Positions 27,092 through 35,317 are shown, counted from the stretch's first letter. The stretch is 51,131 nucleotides of DNA from Janthinobacterium sp. GW458P (GCF_002127585.1 NZ_NEGZ01000036.1:1-51131), one strand, 5' to 3'. Made by a program: numbers and translations. The notes: generated from the letters alone by a model not told the origin.

Positions 27092-27337
27092 TCACCAGGT
27101 GCCGGGCAGTTTCTCGCCCAAGGCCTTGACTGTTGTCCGTTGGACACAAAGTGGTGACAGCGCATTGCCTGATTCGACCTGAAGACAGCCCGATACGCGT
27201 GTGATCTTGACGACGCCCTCATGCGCCACCTCGACGAAGGCGGCGCCAGCCCCGTTCAAGGTGGAATGCAGGCGCATATGGCCATGCAACAAGAAATAAT
27301 CACTGCCGTTCCGAACTATCCAGATATCTGCATGCAT
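27092..27337 (-). CDS. Small hypothetical protein behind an FNR box
   Basis: 81 residues from the ATG at 27337, which has AGGAG seven bases upstream. The sequence (DIWIVRNGSDYFLLHGHMRL, later GVVKITRVSGCLQVES) looks like a compact beta-rich protein with no signal peptide or membrane span. I do not recognise a family. Support for a real gene comes from the good ribosome site, protein-like composition and the FNR-like box at 27479-27492. Confidence 0.6.
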   Translation of the reverse strand: MHADIWIVRNGSDYFLLHGHMRLHSTLNGAGAAFVEVAHEGVVKITRVSGCLQVESGNALSPLCVQRTTVKALGEKLPGTW

Positions 27338-27478
27338 GGGTGATCTCCTGTCGTCGTGCGTTTGCCCGGTGTGCATGGCAGTACCTGAATAGCCCCACGC
27401 GCTTGCCGCCGAGGGCGAAATGTGCTGCCTGCTGATACTGACTGTATCGCTTCAAGCATGGCCGGTCACGCGCCAGTA

Positions 27479-27492
27479 ATGATCTACATCAA
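27479..27492. promoter_or_regulatory. FNR-like box (ATGATCTACATCAA)
   Basis: One mismatch to consensus. The centre is 148 bp before the small gene at 27337. A TACAGT hexamer on the minus strand (27442-27447) lies 38 bp past the centre. Confidence 0.65.
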
Positions 27493-27621
27493 TGCGGTGG
27501 ATAAACATTGACCCTCCAGGCAACACAGTTATCAAAAAATACTCGGCATGGAGGATGCATGCTCCGCACTGACGGACGAGCCGGCGCCGACACCCCGTGC
27601 GCATCGGCCTGGCGGCCATCG

Positions 27622-29235
27622 TCAGCCCTGCGAAGCTGCCATGCCGGCCTGCCCCAGGTACTCCTGGCACCAGTTTTCATTGATTTCCACGGCATCTATG
27701 CGGGAGAACTTCTTTTCGCGAGAATCGCAGGTGCAGACGTTGTTGCGGCCCGATGCCTTGGCCTTGTACAGGGCATGGTCGGCGGCATTGAGCAGGGTGG
27801 TGGCTAGCATTTCCATTTTAATCAGGGGAAACACCGCCACGCCGATACTGACCGTTACCTTGCACAGGGGACTGCCAGTATGGGCAATGCCCGCGTTCTC
27901 GATGCCGCGACGGAGGCTTTCCGCAAGCGATACGGCGCCGTCGATATCCGCCCCCGGCAAGAGCAGCACCATTTCCTCGCCGCCATAGCGTGCGGCCATA
28001 TCGCCCGCCCTGCGCATGCCCGTGGCGACCACGCTGGCGATTTTCTTCAGGCATTCATCGCCAGCCACATGGCCATAAATGTCGTTATACTGTTTGAAAA
28101 AATCCACATCGACCATCATCAGGCCCAGGGAATTTCCTGCCCGCTGGGCGCGGCTGAACTCGACAGTCAATGCCTCGTCGAAACTCCGTCGGTTTGCCAG
28201 GCCCGTCAAGCCATCGTGCAGGGCGAGGTTGGTCAGGCGCTGGTTCGATACTTTCAATTCATCGCTCGACGCCTTGAACCGCTCCTCGATGATGAGGCGC
28301 GAGTTCAGCTGGCTGAGCAAGCGGCGGCCAAAAAATCCGATGAGCAAGATCAAGGCGCTCAACGCCGCAAGGTGCAGGTAGGCATCGTTGCGCCAGCCAC
28401 GCAGGACTTCATCCTGCGACAAGACCGTCAAGACCAGCAGCGGATATGCGCTGATCTTGCGATAGCTGATGATCATTGCTCTACCGCCCAAGCCCCGACT
28501 GTACAGCCTGAATGGCATTTCCGCCGCTTCCGCTCCCCCGCCAGCATAGGGAATTTTCAAGACGAGCCTGGCATCATCATGTGTCATCAGAATCGTACCT
28601 TGCTCGCCTATGGAAAAGTCTTCATAGAATTTCCTGAAATAGTCGAGGCGGATAGTGGCGAGCACAACGCCGCCGAAACTCCCGTCGGGAAGATTAATTC
28701 TGCGCGACACCGCCATGATCCACTCGCTATGCGCCAACCGCCCCGCGCCCGTCCCCAGATAAGGCTGCAGGTCATTATGCAAACGATGATAATGAAGATA
28801 TGCATTGTCCGGGTTGTCGAGATTGACTGGCATCGTCGTCCCGGAATTGAGCAATGGCCTGCCATCATCGGCAAAGACAATGATGGCCTGCAATTGAGGA
28901 AGTTCTGCGACACGGCTCCTCAACAGCGCTTGCATGCGGGATGGGTCGAAGCCTGACGCTCCCGGCAAGGCGCCGCGCTCGACCAGTCCCAGCAACAGCG
29001 TATCGACCTCCTTGAGCGTATCGTAGGCATGCTGTGCGACAGCCTGGCTGACATTCGCAGCCGCGTCGCGCGCATCGTGCAGGCGCACTTCACGCGCGCG
29101 CCATAGCGTCGACAGCTGGATCGTCAGGATGGCCAGGCATGCCAGCACGACACATCCTGTCGCCAGCGTGGCCAGGGAAAAATGCCGGAAAAAAATCCCG
29201 CGCGGGTAGTGAGCAAACCGCCCTGTAGCAGACAT
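27622..29235 (-). CDS. Membrane-bound diguanylate cyclase with extracytoplasmic sensor
   Basis: 537 residues from the ATG at 29235 (AAGG seven bases upstream); a GTG 39 bp further up is also in frame. A first membrane span (~20-40, ATLATGCVVLACLAILTI) and a second (~290-310, LAALSALILLIGFF) bracket a periplasmic region of Cache/PAS type (YLHYHRLHNDLQPYLGTG; SEWIMAVSRRINLPDGSFGG). A GGDEF domain follows. Its active-site motif is GGEEM rather than GGEEF, with an RxxD inhibitory site (RAGD) five residues before. The last position is structural, so activity is still plausible. It would make c-di-GMP in response to an external ligand. Confidence 0.87.
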   Translation of the reverse strand: MSATGRFAHYPRGIFFRHFSLATLATGCVVLACLAILTIQLSTLWRAREVRLHDARDAAANVSQAVAQHAYDTLKEVDTLLLGLVERGALPGASGFDPSRMQALLRSRVAELPQLQAIIVFADDGRPLLNSGTTMPVNLDNPDNAYLHYHRLHNDLQPYLGTGAGRLAHSEWIMAVSRRINLPDGSFGGVVLATIRLDYFRKFYEDFSIGEQGTILMTHDDARLVLKIPYAGGGAEAAEMPFRLYSRGLGGRAMIISYRKISAYPLLVLTVLSQDEVLRGWRNDAYLHLAALSALILLIGFFGRRLLSQLNSRLIIEERFKASSDELKVSNQRLTNLALHDGLTGLANRRSFDEALTVEFSRAQRAGNSLGLMMVDVDFFKQYNDIYGHVAGDECLKKIASVVATGMRRAGDMAARYGGEEMVLLLPGADIDGAVSLAESLRRGIENAGIAHTGSPLCKVTVSIGVAVFPLIKMEMLATTLLNAADHALYKAKASGRNNVCTCDSREKKFSRIDAVEINENWCQEYLGQAGMAASQG

Positions 29236-29405
29236 AGACGCGCCTTTTCCCTCAGTATGCTGATGCGGCGACACGGTGGCGATACGCGGTGCAGGCCAGG
29301 CCTGGCGTCATCCGCAGCGCCCGGTGGCCAGCGGCAGCCACGCAGGCCACAGGCATGCGCGCTCGCATCCACGCCGGACAGCCCTGCGCCAGCCGCGCAA
29401 CGGCG

Positions 29406-29852
29406 CTAGCTGATGGGGATATGCTTGCTTGCCTTGCCGCTCTTTTTCGGCAAACTGAGCGTCAGCACGCCTTCGGCATAACTGGCGACCACCTTGGCAT
29501 CGTCGATATCATGCGCCAGCGTAAAACTGCGGCGCTGTTCGCCAAACGTACGCTCCGTACGCAGTAACTTGCCGGTTTTCACTTCGCTCTCGCGTTTCAG
29601 TTCGGCCGTGATCGAAACCACACCGCCCTCGACGTCCACCTTGATGTCCTCCTTTTTCACGCCGGGAATCTCCGCCTTCACGGTATACGCCACATCCGTT
29701 TCCGCCACATCGATCTTGATGCGCGGCTCCATATTCCAGTCGCGCAGGGCGGGCCGCAGCTGAAAATCGCGAAACCAGTCCTCGATGCCATTCAAGGATT
29801 CGAAGCGCGCGATGTCGGAAAATGGATCGAATCGAGTCAGATGGTTAGCCAT
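29406..29852 (-). CDS. Small heat-shock protein, Hsp20 family, copy 2
   Basis: 148 residues. The ATG at 29852 has a GGGAGGGAA ribosome site. The alpha-crystallin domain (~42-140) shows IKIDVAETDVAYTVKAEIPG, GGVVSITAELKRESE and YAEGVLTLSLPKK, ending in an IPI tail (IXI motif) that binds the neighbouring subunit. Its FDPFSDIARF start matches the Hsp20 at 17295-17744, so the pair arose by duplication. The FNR-like box at 29930-29943 plus a TATCAT -10 sequence give a convincing promoter. Confidence 0.93.
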   Translation of the reverse strand: MANHLTRFDPFSDIARFESLNGIEDWFRDFQLRPALRDWNMEPRIKIDVAETDVAYTVKAEIPGVKKEDIKVDVEGGVVSITAELKRESEVKTGKLLRTERTFGEQRRSFTLAHDIDDAKVVASYAEGVLTLSLPKKSGKASKHIPIS

Positions 29853-29929
29853 GGTAATGTTCCCTCCCTGATTGCCGGCACCCGGATAGATGCTTGAACT
29901 GATGATATTGATTTGCTACAGGAAAATGA

Positions 29930-29943
29930 ATGATGCACATCAA
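29930..29943. promoter_or_regulatory. FNR-like box (ATGATGCACATCAA) for hsp20 copy 2
   Basis: One mismatch to consensus. The centre is 84 bp before the start at 29852. A TATCAT hexamer on the minus strand (29902-29907) starts ~29 bp past the centre, as in class II FNR promoters. Confidence 0.75.
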
Positions 29944-30039
29944 ACGGCACGTGGATCCCTGGACCGGCAGGCGCGGCGCAGCCAGGCATGTCACGACACG
30001 GGGCCGCTACCCTGGCGCGTGCCCTGCTGCCAACACAGC

Positions 30040-32118
30040 CTATGCCTGGTGCAAGATGCGCACCAGCCGGGTGATGACCATCGGGGACTGGCTGCGGTCC
30101 ACCTCCACGCTGAAGCTGCACAGCTCGCCCGTCGGGGTGATGACGGCAAGGTCGTGCATATCGGCGGCCGACAGCATCCGGTGCCGCGCGAACGCCGGAC
30201 CATACTTGCGTGCAGGCAACTGTGTATCGATCAGCGCCTGGATCGCGCTGGCGCCGTGCATGTCGCCGAATAGCGACGCCGTCGACCACGACGCATCGGG
30301 ATGCAGCAGGGCCGCAGCCTGCGCGCCATCGCGCCGGTCCACGCAATCGAGAAATTGCATCAGCAGCAGGCGCGTGGAATTGCGCGCGGCATAGCTCGTG
30401 TGCAGCAGCGCGCGTGCCTGGGCGGCACGCGGTTGCTGCAGTTCAGCGGCATACCAGGTTTGCACGGCCCGGTTTTCATGCGCGCCGCGCCGCGCCGCAT
30501 GCTTGTCGAGTTCGTAGATCGCCCGCATGCGCTTGTCCAGCACCAGGGGATCCAGCGATTTGGGTTCGCCACCGCCGCCCAGGCAGCCCCCCACGCAGGC
30601 CATGACTTCGATGGCGACGAATTGCTCGCGCCAGTCCGGCGTCTGCAGCAGCTGCTGCGCCGCAGCGATGCCATTGCAGATGGCGACCGTGCCCAAGCCG
30701 GCGATCTGCGCGGTCTTGATCCCCGGCCCGATACCGCGCAGGGGCTGCCATTCCAGCGCCGGCGCGTCCGGCCTGCCGAGGAAATGAACGGCGCTGCGCA
30801 ACATGGCCTCCATCACGCCCCCCGACGCGGCGAAGATCTGCGCCGCGCCCGTGCTTTCCCCCAGGGGATCATCGAATGCGCCATCATCGGCCAGCGCAGG
30901 GAAGGCGATGCCGCGCGACTTGATCATGCGGGCCAGCTCCCGCGTCGTCAGGACATGGTCGACGTCGCCGGACAGGCCGGGCCTGGCCGCCTCGTCCTTC
31001 TTGGCCGTGCAGGGCATGACGCTGACCACGCAGGGCTCCGCCCTGCCCTCGGCAAAGGCGGGGCCAAGCCCGCGCGCAAAGGCGCTGCGCTTCGTCAGCG
31101 CGCCATGCATTTGCTGCGGCGACCGGGTCGTGCTCAGGTGCGGCAGCAGGTCGGGCCGGTTGATTTCCACCCAGTTCACCCATCCCGGACAGCAGGACGT
31201 CAGCAGGGGCAATGGCGGCGTGCTTGCTTCCCGCCCATTGATGCGGTCCAGCAACTCGCTCGCCTCTTCCATGACCGTCAGGTCGGCACCGAAATTGGTG
31301 TCGAACACATAGTCGAAACCAAGTTGCCGCAAGGCATTGATCATTTTTCCCGTACTGACCGTGCCGGCCTCCATGCCGAACTCTTCGCTGATCGCCACGC
31401 GCGTGGCCGGCGCCACTTGCACCACGCAGACGCGCTCGTGCGCATCCAGTACCTGCAGCACCGCGTGCCAGTGCGGCGTCTCGACAAGCGCGCCAACGGG
31501 ACAGACCAGCGTACATTGACCGCAGGAAATACATTGGGTATTCGCGAGCGTATGGTCGAACACCGTGACAGGCAAGCGCCCCGAGCCGCGTTCGGCGAAG
31601 CCGATCACGTATTGCTGCTGCCCCGACGCGCCGCACGCTTCCACGCACAGCCCGCATTCGATGCACTTGGACAAGTCGCGCCAGATACTCGGCGAGGTAT
31701 GGTCGATCAGGCGGTGCTCCGGATGCGCCACCGAGCCGCGCGGCGACTTTTCCCAGCGCGCCAGCCATTGGTTTTCGCTGACCAGGCTTTGCAAGCGGCA
31801 AGACCCATTGACTTCGCAGCGCGGGCAGTCGTCCGGATGGCGCGCCAGCAGCCATTGCGCATCCATTGCACGAAAGGCCAGCAGATCGCTCGATCCCGTC
31901 TCGACAACGTCGCCCGCCCTTGCCGGCGTGATGCAGGCCGGCAGCGGGCGCGGCTGGCCGGCCACATGCACGAGGCACATGCGGCACACGGCATGGGTGG
32001 GCAGCCGCGGATAATAGCAAAGCGTGGGAACATGCACGCCGGCCTCCCTGGCGGCATCGAGGCAGGTCGCGCCTTCCTGGACCACGACGGACCGGCCGTT
32101 GACCGTCAGCGTGATCAT
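30040..32118 (-). CDS. [FeFe]-hydrogenase-like protein with NTF2/SnoaL-like C-terminal extension
   Basis: 692 residues from the ATG at 32118 (GGGAG eight bases upstream; an in-frame GTG lies at 32127). Domain order: [2Fe-2S] ferredoxin with C34, C45, C48, C62; NuoG-type His/Cys cluster H94, C98, C101, C107; two [4Fe-4S] motifs, CIECGLCVEAC and CISCGQCTLVCP; then the H-cluster domain. The three catalytic signatures are complete: TSCCPGW (C309, C310), MPCTAKKDEA (C370) and EVMACVGGCLGGGGEP (C508, C512), with the proton-path MEEASEL and SPQQM segments. A small-subunit-like helix region follows (~528-585). The last ~105 residues form an extra domain (LLLMQFLDCVDRRDGAQAAALL; then beta-rich) resembling NTF2/SnoaL folds. 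It likely reduces protons or oxidises H2 if matured. No HydEFG genes are in the window. It follows the phaB-like gene by 45 bp, as an operon. Confidence 0.87.
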   Translation of the reverse strand: MITLTVNGRSVVVQEGATCLDAAREAGVHVPTLCYYPRLPTHAVCRMCLVHVAGQPRPLPACITPARAGDVVETGSSDLLAFRAMDAQWLLARHPDDCPRCEVNGSCRLQSLVSENQWLARWEKSPRGSVAHPEHRLIDHTSPSIWRDLSKCIECGLCVEACGASGQQQYVIGFAERGSGRLPVTVFDHTLANTQCISCGQCTLVCPVGALVETPHWHAVLQVLDAHERVCVVQVAPATRVAISEEFGMEAGTVSTGKMINALRQLGFDYVFDTNFGADLTVMEEASELLDRINGREASTPPLPLLTSCCPGWVNWVEINRPDLLPHLSTTRSPQQMHGALTKRSAFARGLGPAFAEGRAEPCVVSVMPCTAKKDEAARPGLSGDVDHVLTTRELARMIKSRGIAFPALADDGAFDDPLGESTGAAQIFAASGGVMEAMLRSAVHFLGRPDAPALEWQPLRGIGPGIKTAQIAGLGTVAICNGIAAAQQLLQTPDWREQFVAIEVMACVGGCLGGGGEPKSLDPLVLDKRMRAIYELDKHAARRGAHENRAVQTWYAAELQQPRAAQARALLHTSYAARNSTRLLLMQFLDCVDRRDGAQAAALLHPDASWSTASLFGDMHGASAIQALIDTQLPARKYGPAFARHRMLSAADMHDLAVITPTGELCSFSVEVDRSQSPMVITRLVRILHQA

Positions 32119-32163
32119 GCAAGCCACTCCCGGCGCAACGCGGGGACGCCGCGGCGCCTGCCG

Positions 32164-32886
32164 CTAGCCCATGTACTGGCCGCCATTGACATCAAAGGTT
32201 GCCCCCGTGATGAAGCCGCTGGCGTCGTCGGCCAGGAACGCCACCAGGCGCGCGATGTCCGCAGGCGTGCCGAGCCGGCCAACGGGGATGCCGGAAATGA
32301 TTTCTTGCAAGACATCGGCGGCAACCTCGGCGACCATGTCGGTATCACAATAGCCGGGGGCCACCGCGTTCACCGTGATCTGCTTGCGCGCCCCCTCCAG
32401 CGCCAGCGCCCTGCTAAAGCCGAGAATGCCGGCCTTGGCGGCGGCGTAGTTGGCCTGCCCAAGCTGGCCCTTCTCGCCATTGACGGAGCTGATATTGACG
32501 ATGCGGCCGAACTCGCGCGCCCGCATGCCTTGCATGACATGGCGGCACATATTGAACATCGAGCCAAGATTGGTATTGATGACCTGCCACCACTGATCCG
32601 GCCCCATGCGGTGCAATAGCGCATCGCTGGTGATGCCGGCATTGTTGACCAGGATGTCGATGGGGCCCAGCTGCTGTTCCACAGCGGCAATGCCGTCGCG
32701 GCAGGCGTCGAAATCGCTGACATCCCAGCGGAATACGGGAATCGCTGTTTCCTCGGAAAATGCGCTGGCAGCATCCGCATTGCAGTGGTACACGGCGGCG
32801 ACACGGTGGCCGCCCGCCTGCAATGCGAGGGAGATGGCTTTGCCCAGGCCTCGGGTGCCACCAGTGACGAGTGCGGTTCGTTGCAT
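32164..32886 (-). CDS. phaB: Acetoacetyl-CoA reductase (PhaB-type SDR)
   Basis: 240 residues from the ATG at 32886, with GGGAG seven bases upstream. A short-chain dehydrogenase: nucleotide-binding TGGTRGLG at 8-15, NNAG, catalytic Ser in NISSVNGEKGQLGQ and YAAAK, and the terminal DVNGGQYMG seen in PhaB/PhbB. It reduces acetoacetyl-CoA to (R)-3-hydroxybutyryl-CoA, normally with NADPH, for polyhydroxybutyrate. No thiolase or PHB synthase is in the window. It is the first gene of a unit with the hydrogenase-like gene; the FNR-like box at 33013-33026 is upstream. FabG-like activity is the alternative. Confidence 0.85.
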   Translation of the reverse strand: MQRTALVTGGTRGLGKAISLALQAGGHRVAAVYHCNADAASAFSEETAIPVFRWDVSDFDACRDGIAAVEQQLGPIDILVNNAGITSDALLHRMGPDQWWQVINTNLGSMFNMCRHVMQGMRAREFGRIVNISSVNGEKGQLGQANYAAAKAGILGFSRALALEGARKQITVNAVAPGYCDTDMVAEVAADVLQEIISGIPVGRLGTPADIARLVAFLADDASGFITGATFDVNGGQYMG

Positions 32887-33012
32887 GAAGTTACTCCCAT
32901 GGCGGCAATCCGGCCAATGCTGCGGCAGCGACGGTCGACACGCCCATTGCGGCAAGCGGGACGGCCAGTCACCAATGTACGCGACAGCAAGCAGTCAGGT
33001 CACTGGCTCTCC

Positions 33013-33026
33013 ATGACATAGATCAA
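33013..33026. promoter_or_regulatory. FNR-like box (ATGACATAGATCAA) before phaB-hydrogenase
   Basis: Two mismatches to TTGAT-N4-ATCAA, one half intact. The centre is 133 bp before the phaB-like start. Weaker than most of the others. Confidence 0.5.
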
Positions 33027-33091
33027 ATCCTGTGAGACTAAATTGACACATTGCGGCAGCACGGCACAGGCGGTGCGCGCCAGCATCCGGT

Positions 33092-33448
33092 TCACGCAGC
33101 AGCGGAGAATTCCTCGAATGCCGCCAGCGCATAGGCGCAGTACATGGCCGACGGCCCGCCGCCCATGTAGATGGCCATGCCCAGGGTCTCTTCGAATTCC
33201 GCCCGGGTGGCACCGAGCTTGACCAGGGCCTGGACATGAAAGCCTATGCAGGCATCGCAATGGGCCGCGATGCCCAGGGCCAGCGCAATGAACTCCTTGG
33301 TTTTCTTGTCCAGCGCACCGTCACGCGTTGCCGCGCGCGCCAGATCGCCGAAGCCTTTCATGACATCGGGCATATCCGTGCGCAGGGCCGCCAGTTGTTG
33401 CGATACCGACTGCGTCAATGCGCGGTAGCCGCCAGATTGCATGCTCAT
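33092..33448 (-). CDS. AhpD-like carboxymuconolactone decarboxylase family protein
   Basis: 118 residues, all-helical, with the redox motif HCDACIGFH (CxxC followed by His) typical of AhpD-type members of the CMD family. This suggests thiol-dependent peroxidase or disulfide chemistry rather than lactone decarboxylation. KTKEFIALALGIAAHCDACI is a hallmark segment. The ribosome site is AGGGAAGGG. It follows a small membrane protein gene by 22 bp on the same strand, so the two likely form one transcript. Confidence 0.87.
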   Translation of the reverse strand: MSMQSGGYRALTQSVSQQLAALRTDMPDVMKGFGDLARAATRDGALDKKTKEFIALALGIAAHCDACIGFHVQALVKLGATRAEFEETLGMAIYMGGGPSAMYCAYALAAFEEFSAAA

Positions 33449-33470
33449 GTTTGCGCCGCCCTTCCCTGTT

Positions 33471-33662
33471 TCATTTTTTCACCGCACAGGTGCGGATGCC
33501 AAACGGCAAATATGCGGGACAGAAGCGGAAAATGCCCGTCGCCAGGGGAATGACGCCCAGCCAGCCCCAGGCGCCGATGGCACCGGCCAGGGCGGCGGCA
33601 ATCAGGCCCAGCCCCAGCAGTATCCGGATGGCACGATCGATATTGCCGACGTTCGCGTTCAT
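33471..33662 (-). CDS. DUF2892 (YgaP-like) small inner-membrane protein
   Basis: 63 residues from the ATG at 33662, which has GAGGAG seven bases upstream. It begins NVGNIDRAIRILLGLGLI and has two hydrophobic hairpin segments separated by GAWGW, ending FRFCPAYLPFGIRTC, the standard DUF2892 pattern with two Cys. The fold is that of the YgaP membrane domain. It is upstream of, and probably co-transcribed with, the AhpD-like gene, which suggests a thiol/redox role. Confidence 0.87.
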   Translation of the reverse strand: MNANVGNIDRAIRILLGLGLIAAALAGAIGAWGWLGVIPLATGIFRFCPAYLPFGIRTCAVKK

Positions 33663-33839
33663 GGTCTTGCTCCTCAATGGTGAATCGTTGCGATGACAAC
33701 AGGGAGACGCGCGTCCAGGCTCCCGGCACGCGTCATGCTTTATCCACGCATATTTCATGCCAGCGTTACATCAGATGAAGAGTGGCTATAAAACAGGGAC
33801 TTGGGGGCGCTGCGGCAGGCGCCAACGCGCTGCCAGTCA

Positions 33840-33882
33840 GCCGGCGGCACTGCCACGCCGGCAGCCTGGCAGTGCCGCCGGC
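33840..33882. repeat. Perfect 16-bp inverted repeat
   Basis: Arms GCCGGCGGCACTGCCA (33840-33855) and TGGCAGTGCCGCCGGC (33867-33882), separated by 11 bases. It lies just past the stop of the sigma-54 activator (33893). There is no T-run on either side. Confidence 0.75.
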
Positions 33883-33892
33883 CAAGCGACTG

Positions 33893-35218
33893 CTAGGCGA
33901 TGCCCAGCGATTTCAGGCGGCGGTACAAGGTGCGCTCGCTGATGCCCAGTTGCGCCGCCAGCGCCTTGCGCGTGCCGCCGAAGGTGGCATGCAGCTCGGC
34001 CAACGGGGCGCCGGTACCGCGCGCGGGCATGCATGGCGCGGCACCCTGCTCCACCGGCGCCGCCAGCACTTGCTCGACGCGGATCACGCCGTCATCGGCG
34101 AACAGGCTGGCCCTTTCCAGCACGTTGCGCAGTTCGCGGATGTTGCCCGGCCACGGGCGCCGCTGCAGCTGCGCCATGGCTTCGGCGCCTATCGTCAGCG
34201 TGCGCTGGCCCGCGCCCGCGCGGCGCAGGAATGACTGCACCAGCAATGCGATGTCGTCGGGCCGCTCGCGCAGCGGCGGCAAGACGATGGGGAAAGCACT
34301 GATGCGGTAATACAGATCCTGCCTGAACTCGCCCCGCGCCATCATGTTTTCCAGCGGCTTGTGGGTCGCGGCGACGAGGCGGAAATTGGCGTGCCGGGTC
34401 TCGACGCTGCCTACGCGCCGGTAGGTGCCCGACTCGATCAGGCGCAGCAGCTTGACTTGCATGGACAGGGGCACGTCGCCTATTTCGTCGAGAAACAAGG
34501 TACCGCCTTGCGCCGTATCGACCAATCCCGGCTTGCGCGAGGTCGCGCCCGTGAAGGCGCCCTTTTCATGTCCGAACAATTCGCTTTCAAACAGCGTTTC
34601 GGTCAGCCCGGAGCAATCGACCACGACGAACGGTCCCGCGGCCCGCGCGCTGTTTTCGTGCACGGCACGCGCAAACAGTTCCTTGCCCGTGCCTGACTCG
34701 CCCAGCAGCAGCACGGGCAGCATCGAGGGCGCTACCCGCTGCAATGCCGCCAGCACCCGGTTAAATGGGGCGGAACGCCCAACGAGTCCTTCCCCGCTCG
34801 GCCTGGCCGAAGCGCTGCGCACCACGTCCAGCCGCTCGACATAGGCGGTAATGCTGCCGCCGGCATCGAAGATCGGGCGCAGTTCGACGGCGACATGTTC
34901 GGGGCCGCGCGGCGTATGGTGAATGTGCAGCACGCGGTCAGGCCCGCGCAGTTCCTGCGCTTTCTTCATGGGGCAATGTTCACCGGCCTGGTCGCACGGG
35001 GCATCGTAGTGATGCGAAATGCGGTAGCACTTGTGGCCGGTCACCGGCTGGCCGATGGTGCCAAATTGGCGCCGGTAGGCGGCATTCGCGGCCAGGATGG
35101 TGTAGTTGGCGTCGAGCACGATCATCGGCTGGACGTCGTGCTCGAGAAACGAGATCAATGACTGCACCATGGGCTCGGTGGCGTCTGGCTTGATGCTGGT
35201 GACCGGTGGCGTCGGCAT
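33893..35218 (-). CDS. Sigma-54-dependent activator with Cys/His-rich PAS domain
   Basis: 441 residues from the ATG at 35218 (AGAGGAG upstream); the 139 codons before it are not gene-like. A PAS domain (~18-125) carries [12 protein letters not shown] followed by GEHCP (C64, H69, H70, C75, C82), a set that could bind metal or sense redox. The AAA+ domain has GESGTGKE, intact GAFTGA for sigma-54 contact, LFLDEIGD and the Arg-rich [11 protein letters not shown] Fis-type HTH ([19 protein letters not shown]) ends it. It is divergent from the SYLF/alcohol dehydrogenase unit and upstream of the redox pair DUF2892/AhpD, the likeliest targets. A -24/-12-like site is at 35271-35286. Confidence 0.9.
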   Translation of the reverse strand: MPTPPVTSIKPDATEPMVQSLISFLEHDVQPMIVLDANYTILAANAAYRRQFGTIGQPVTGHKCYRISHHYDAPCDQAGEHCPMKKAQELRGPDRVLHIHHTPRGPEHVAVELRPIFDAGGSITAYVERLDVVRSASARPSGEGLVGRSAPFNRVLAALQRVAPSMLPVLLLGESGTGKELFARAVHENSARAAGPFVVVDCSGLTETLFESELFGHEKGAFTGATSRKPGLVDTAQGGTLFLDEIGDVPLSMQVKLLRLIESGTYRRVGSVETRHANFRLVAATHKPLENMMARGEFRQDLYYRISAFPIVLPPLRERPDDIALLVQSFLRRAGAGQRTLTIGAEAMAQLQRRPWPGNIRELRNVLERASLFADDGVIRVEQVLAAPVEQGAAPCMPARGTGAPLAELHATFGGTRKALAAQLGISERTLYRRLKSLGIA

Positions 35219-35270
35219 GCTGGCTCCTCTTTGTGCAGCCATACTGTCGCAGCACTGCCAATGCGTCAAG

Positions 35271-35286
35271 TGGCACTGCCGCTGCC
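35271..35286 (+). promoter_or_regulatory. Possible sigma-54 -24/-12 element
   Basis: TGGCACTGCCGCTGCC keeps GG-N10-GC spacing but the -12 half is weaker than TTGC. It faces the SYLF/alcohol dehydrogenase genes, next to the divergent sigma-54 activator gene. Confidence 0.35.
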
Positions 35287-35303
35287 TGGCACGAGCGGGA
35301 ACA

Positions 35304-35317
35304 GTGATGTAGATCAT
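35304..35317. promoter_or_regulatory. FNR-like box (GTGATGTAGATCAT)
   Basis: The TGAT-N4-ATCA core is intact. The centre is 89 bp before the SYLF start at 35400. A TAGCAT hexamer at 35341-35346 begins ~30 bp past the centre. Confidence 0.6.

Noticed and set aside
30301..32619. 772-codon plus-strand open frame
   Set aside because: Antisense to the hydrogenase-like and phaB-like genes, both of which have complete family motifs.
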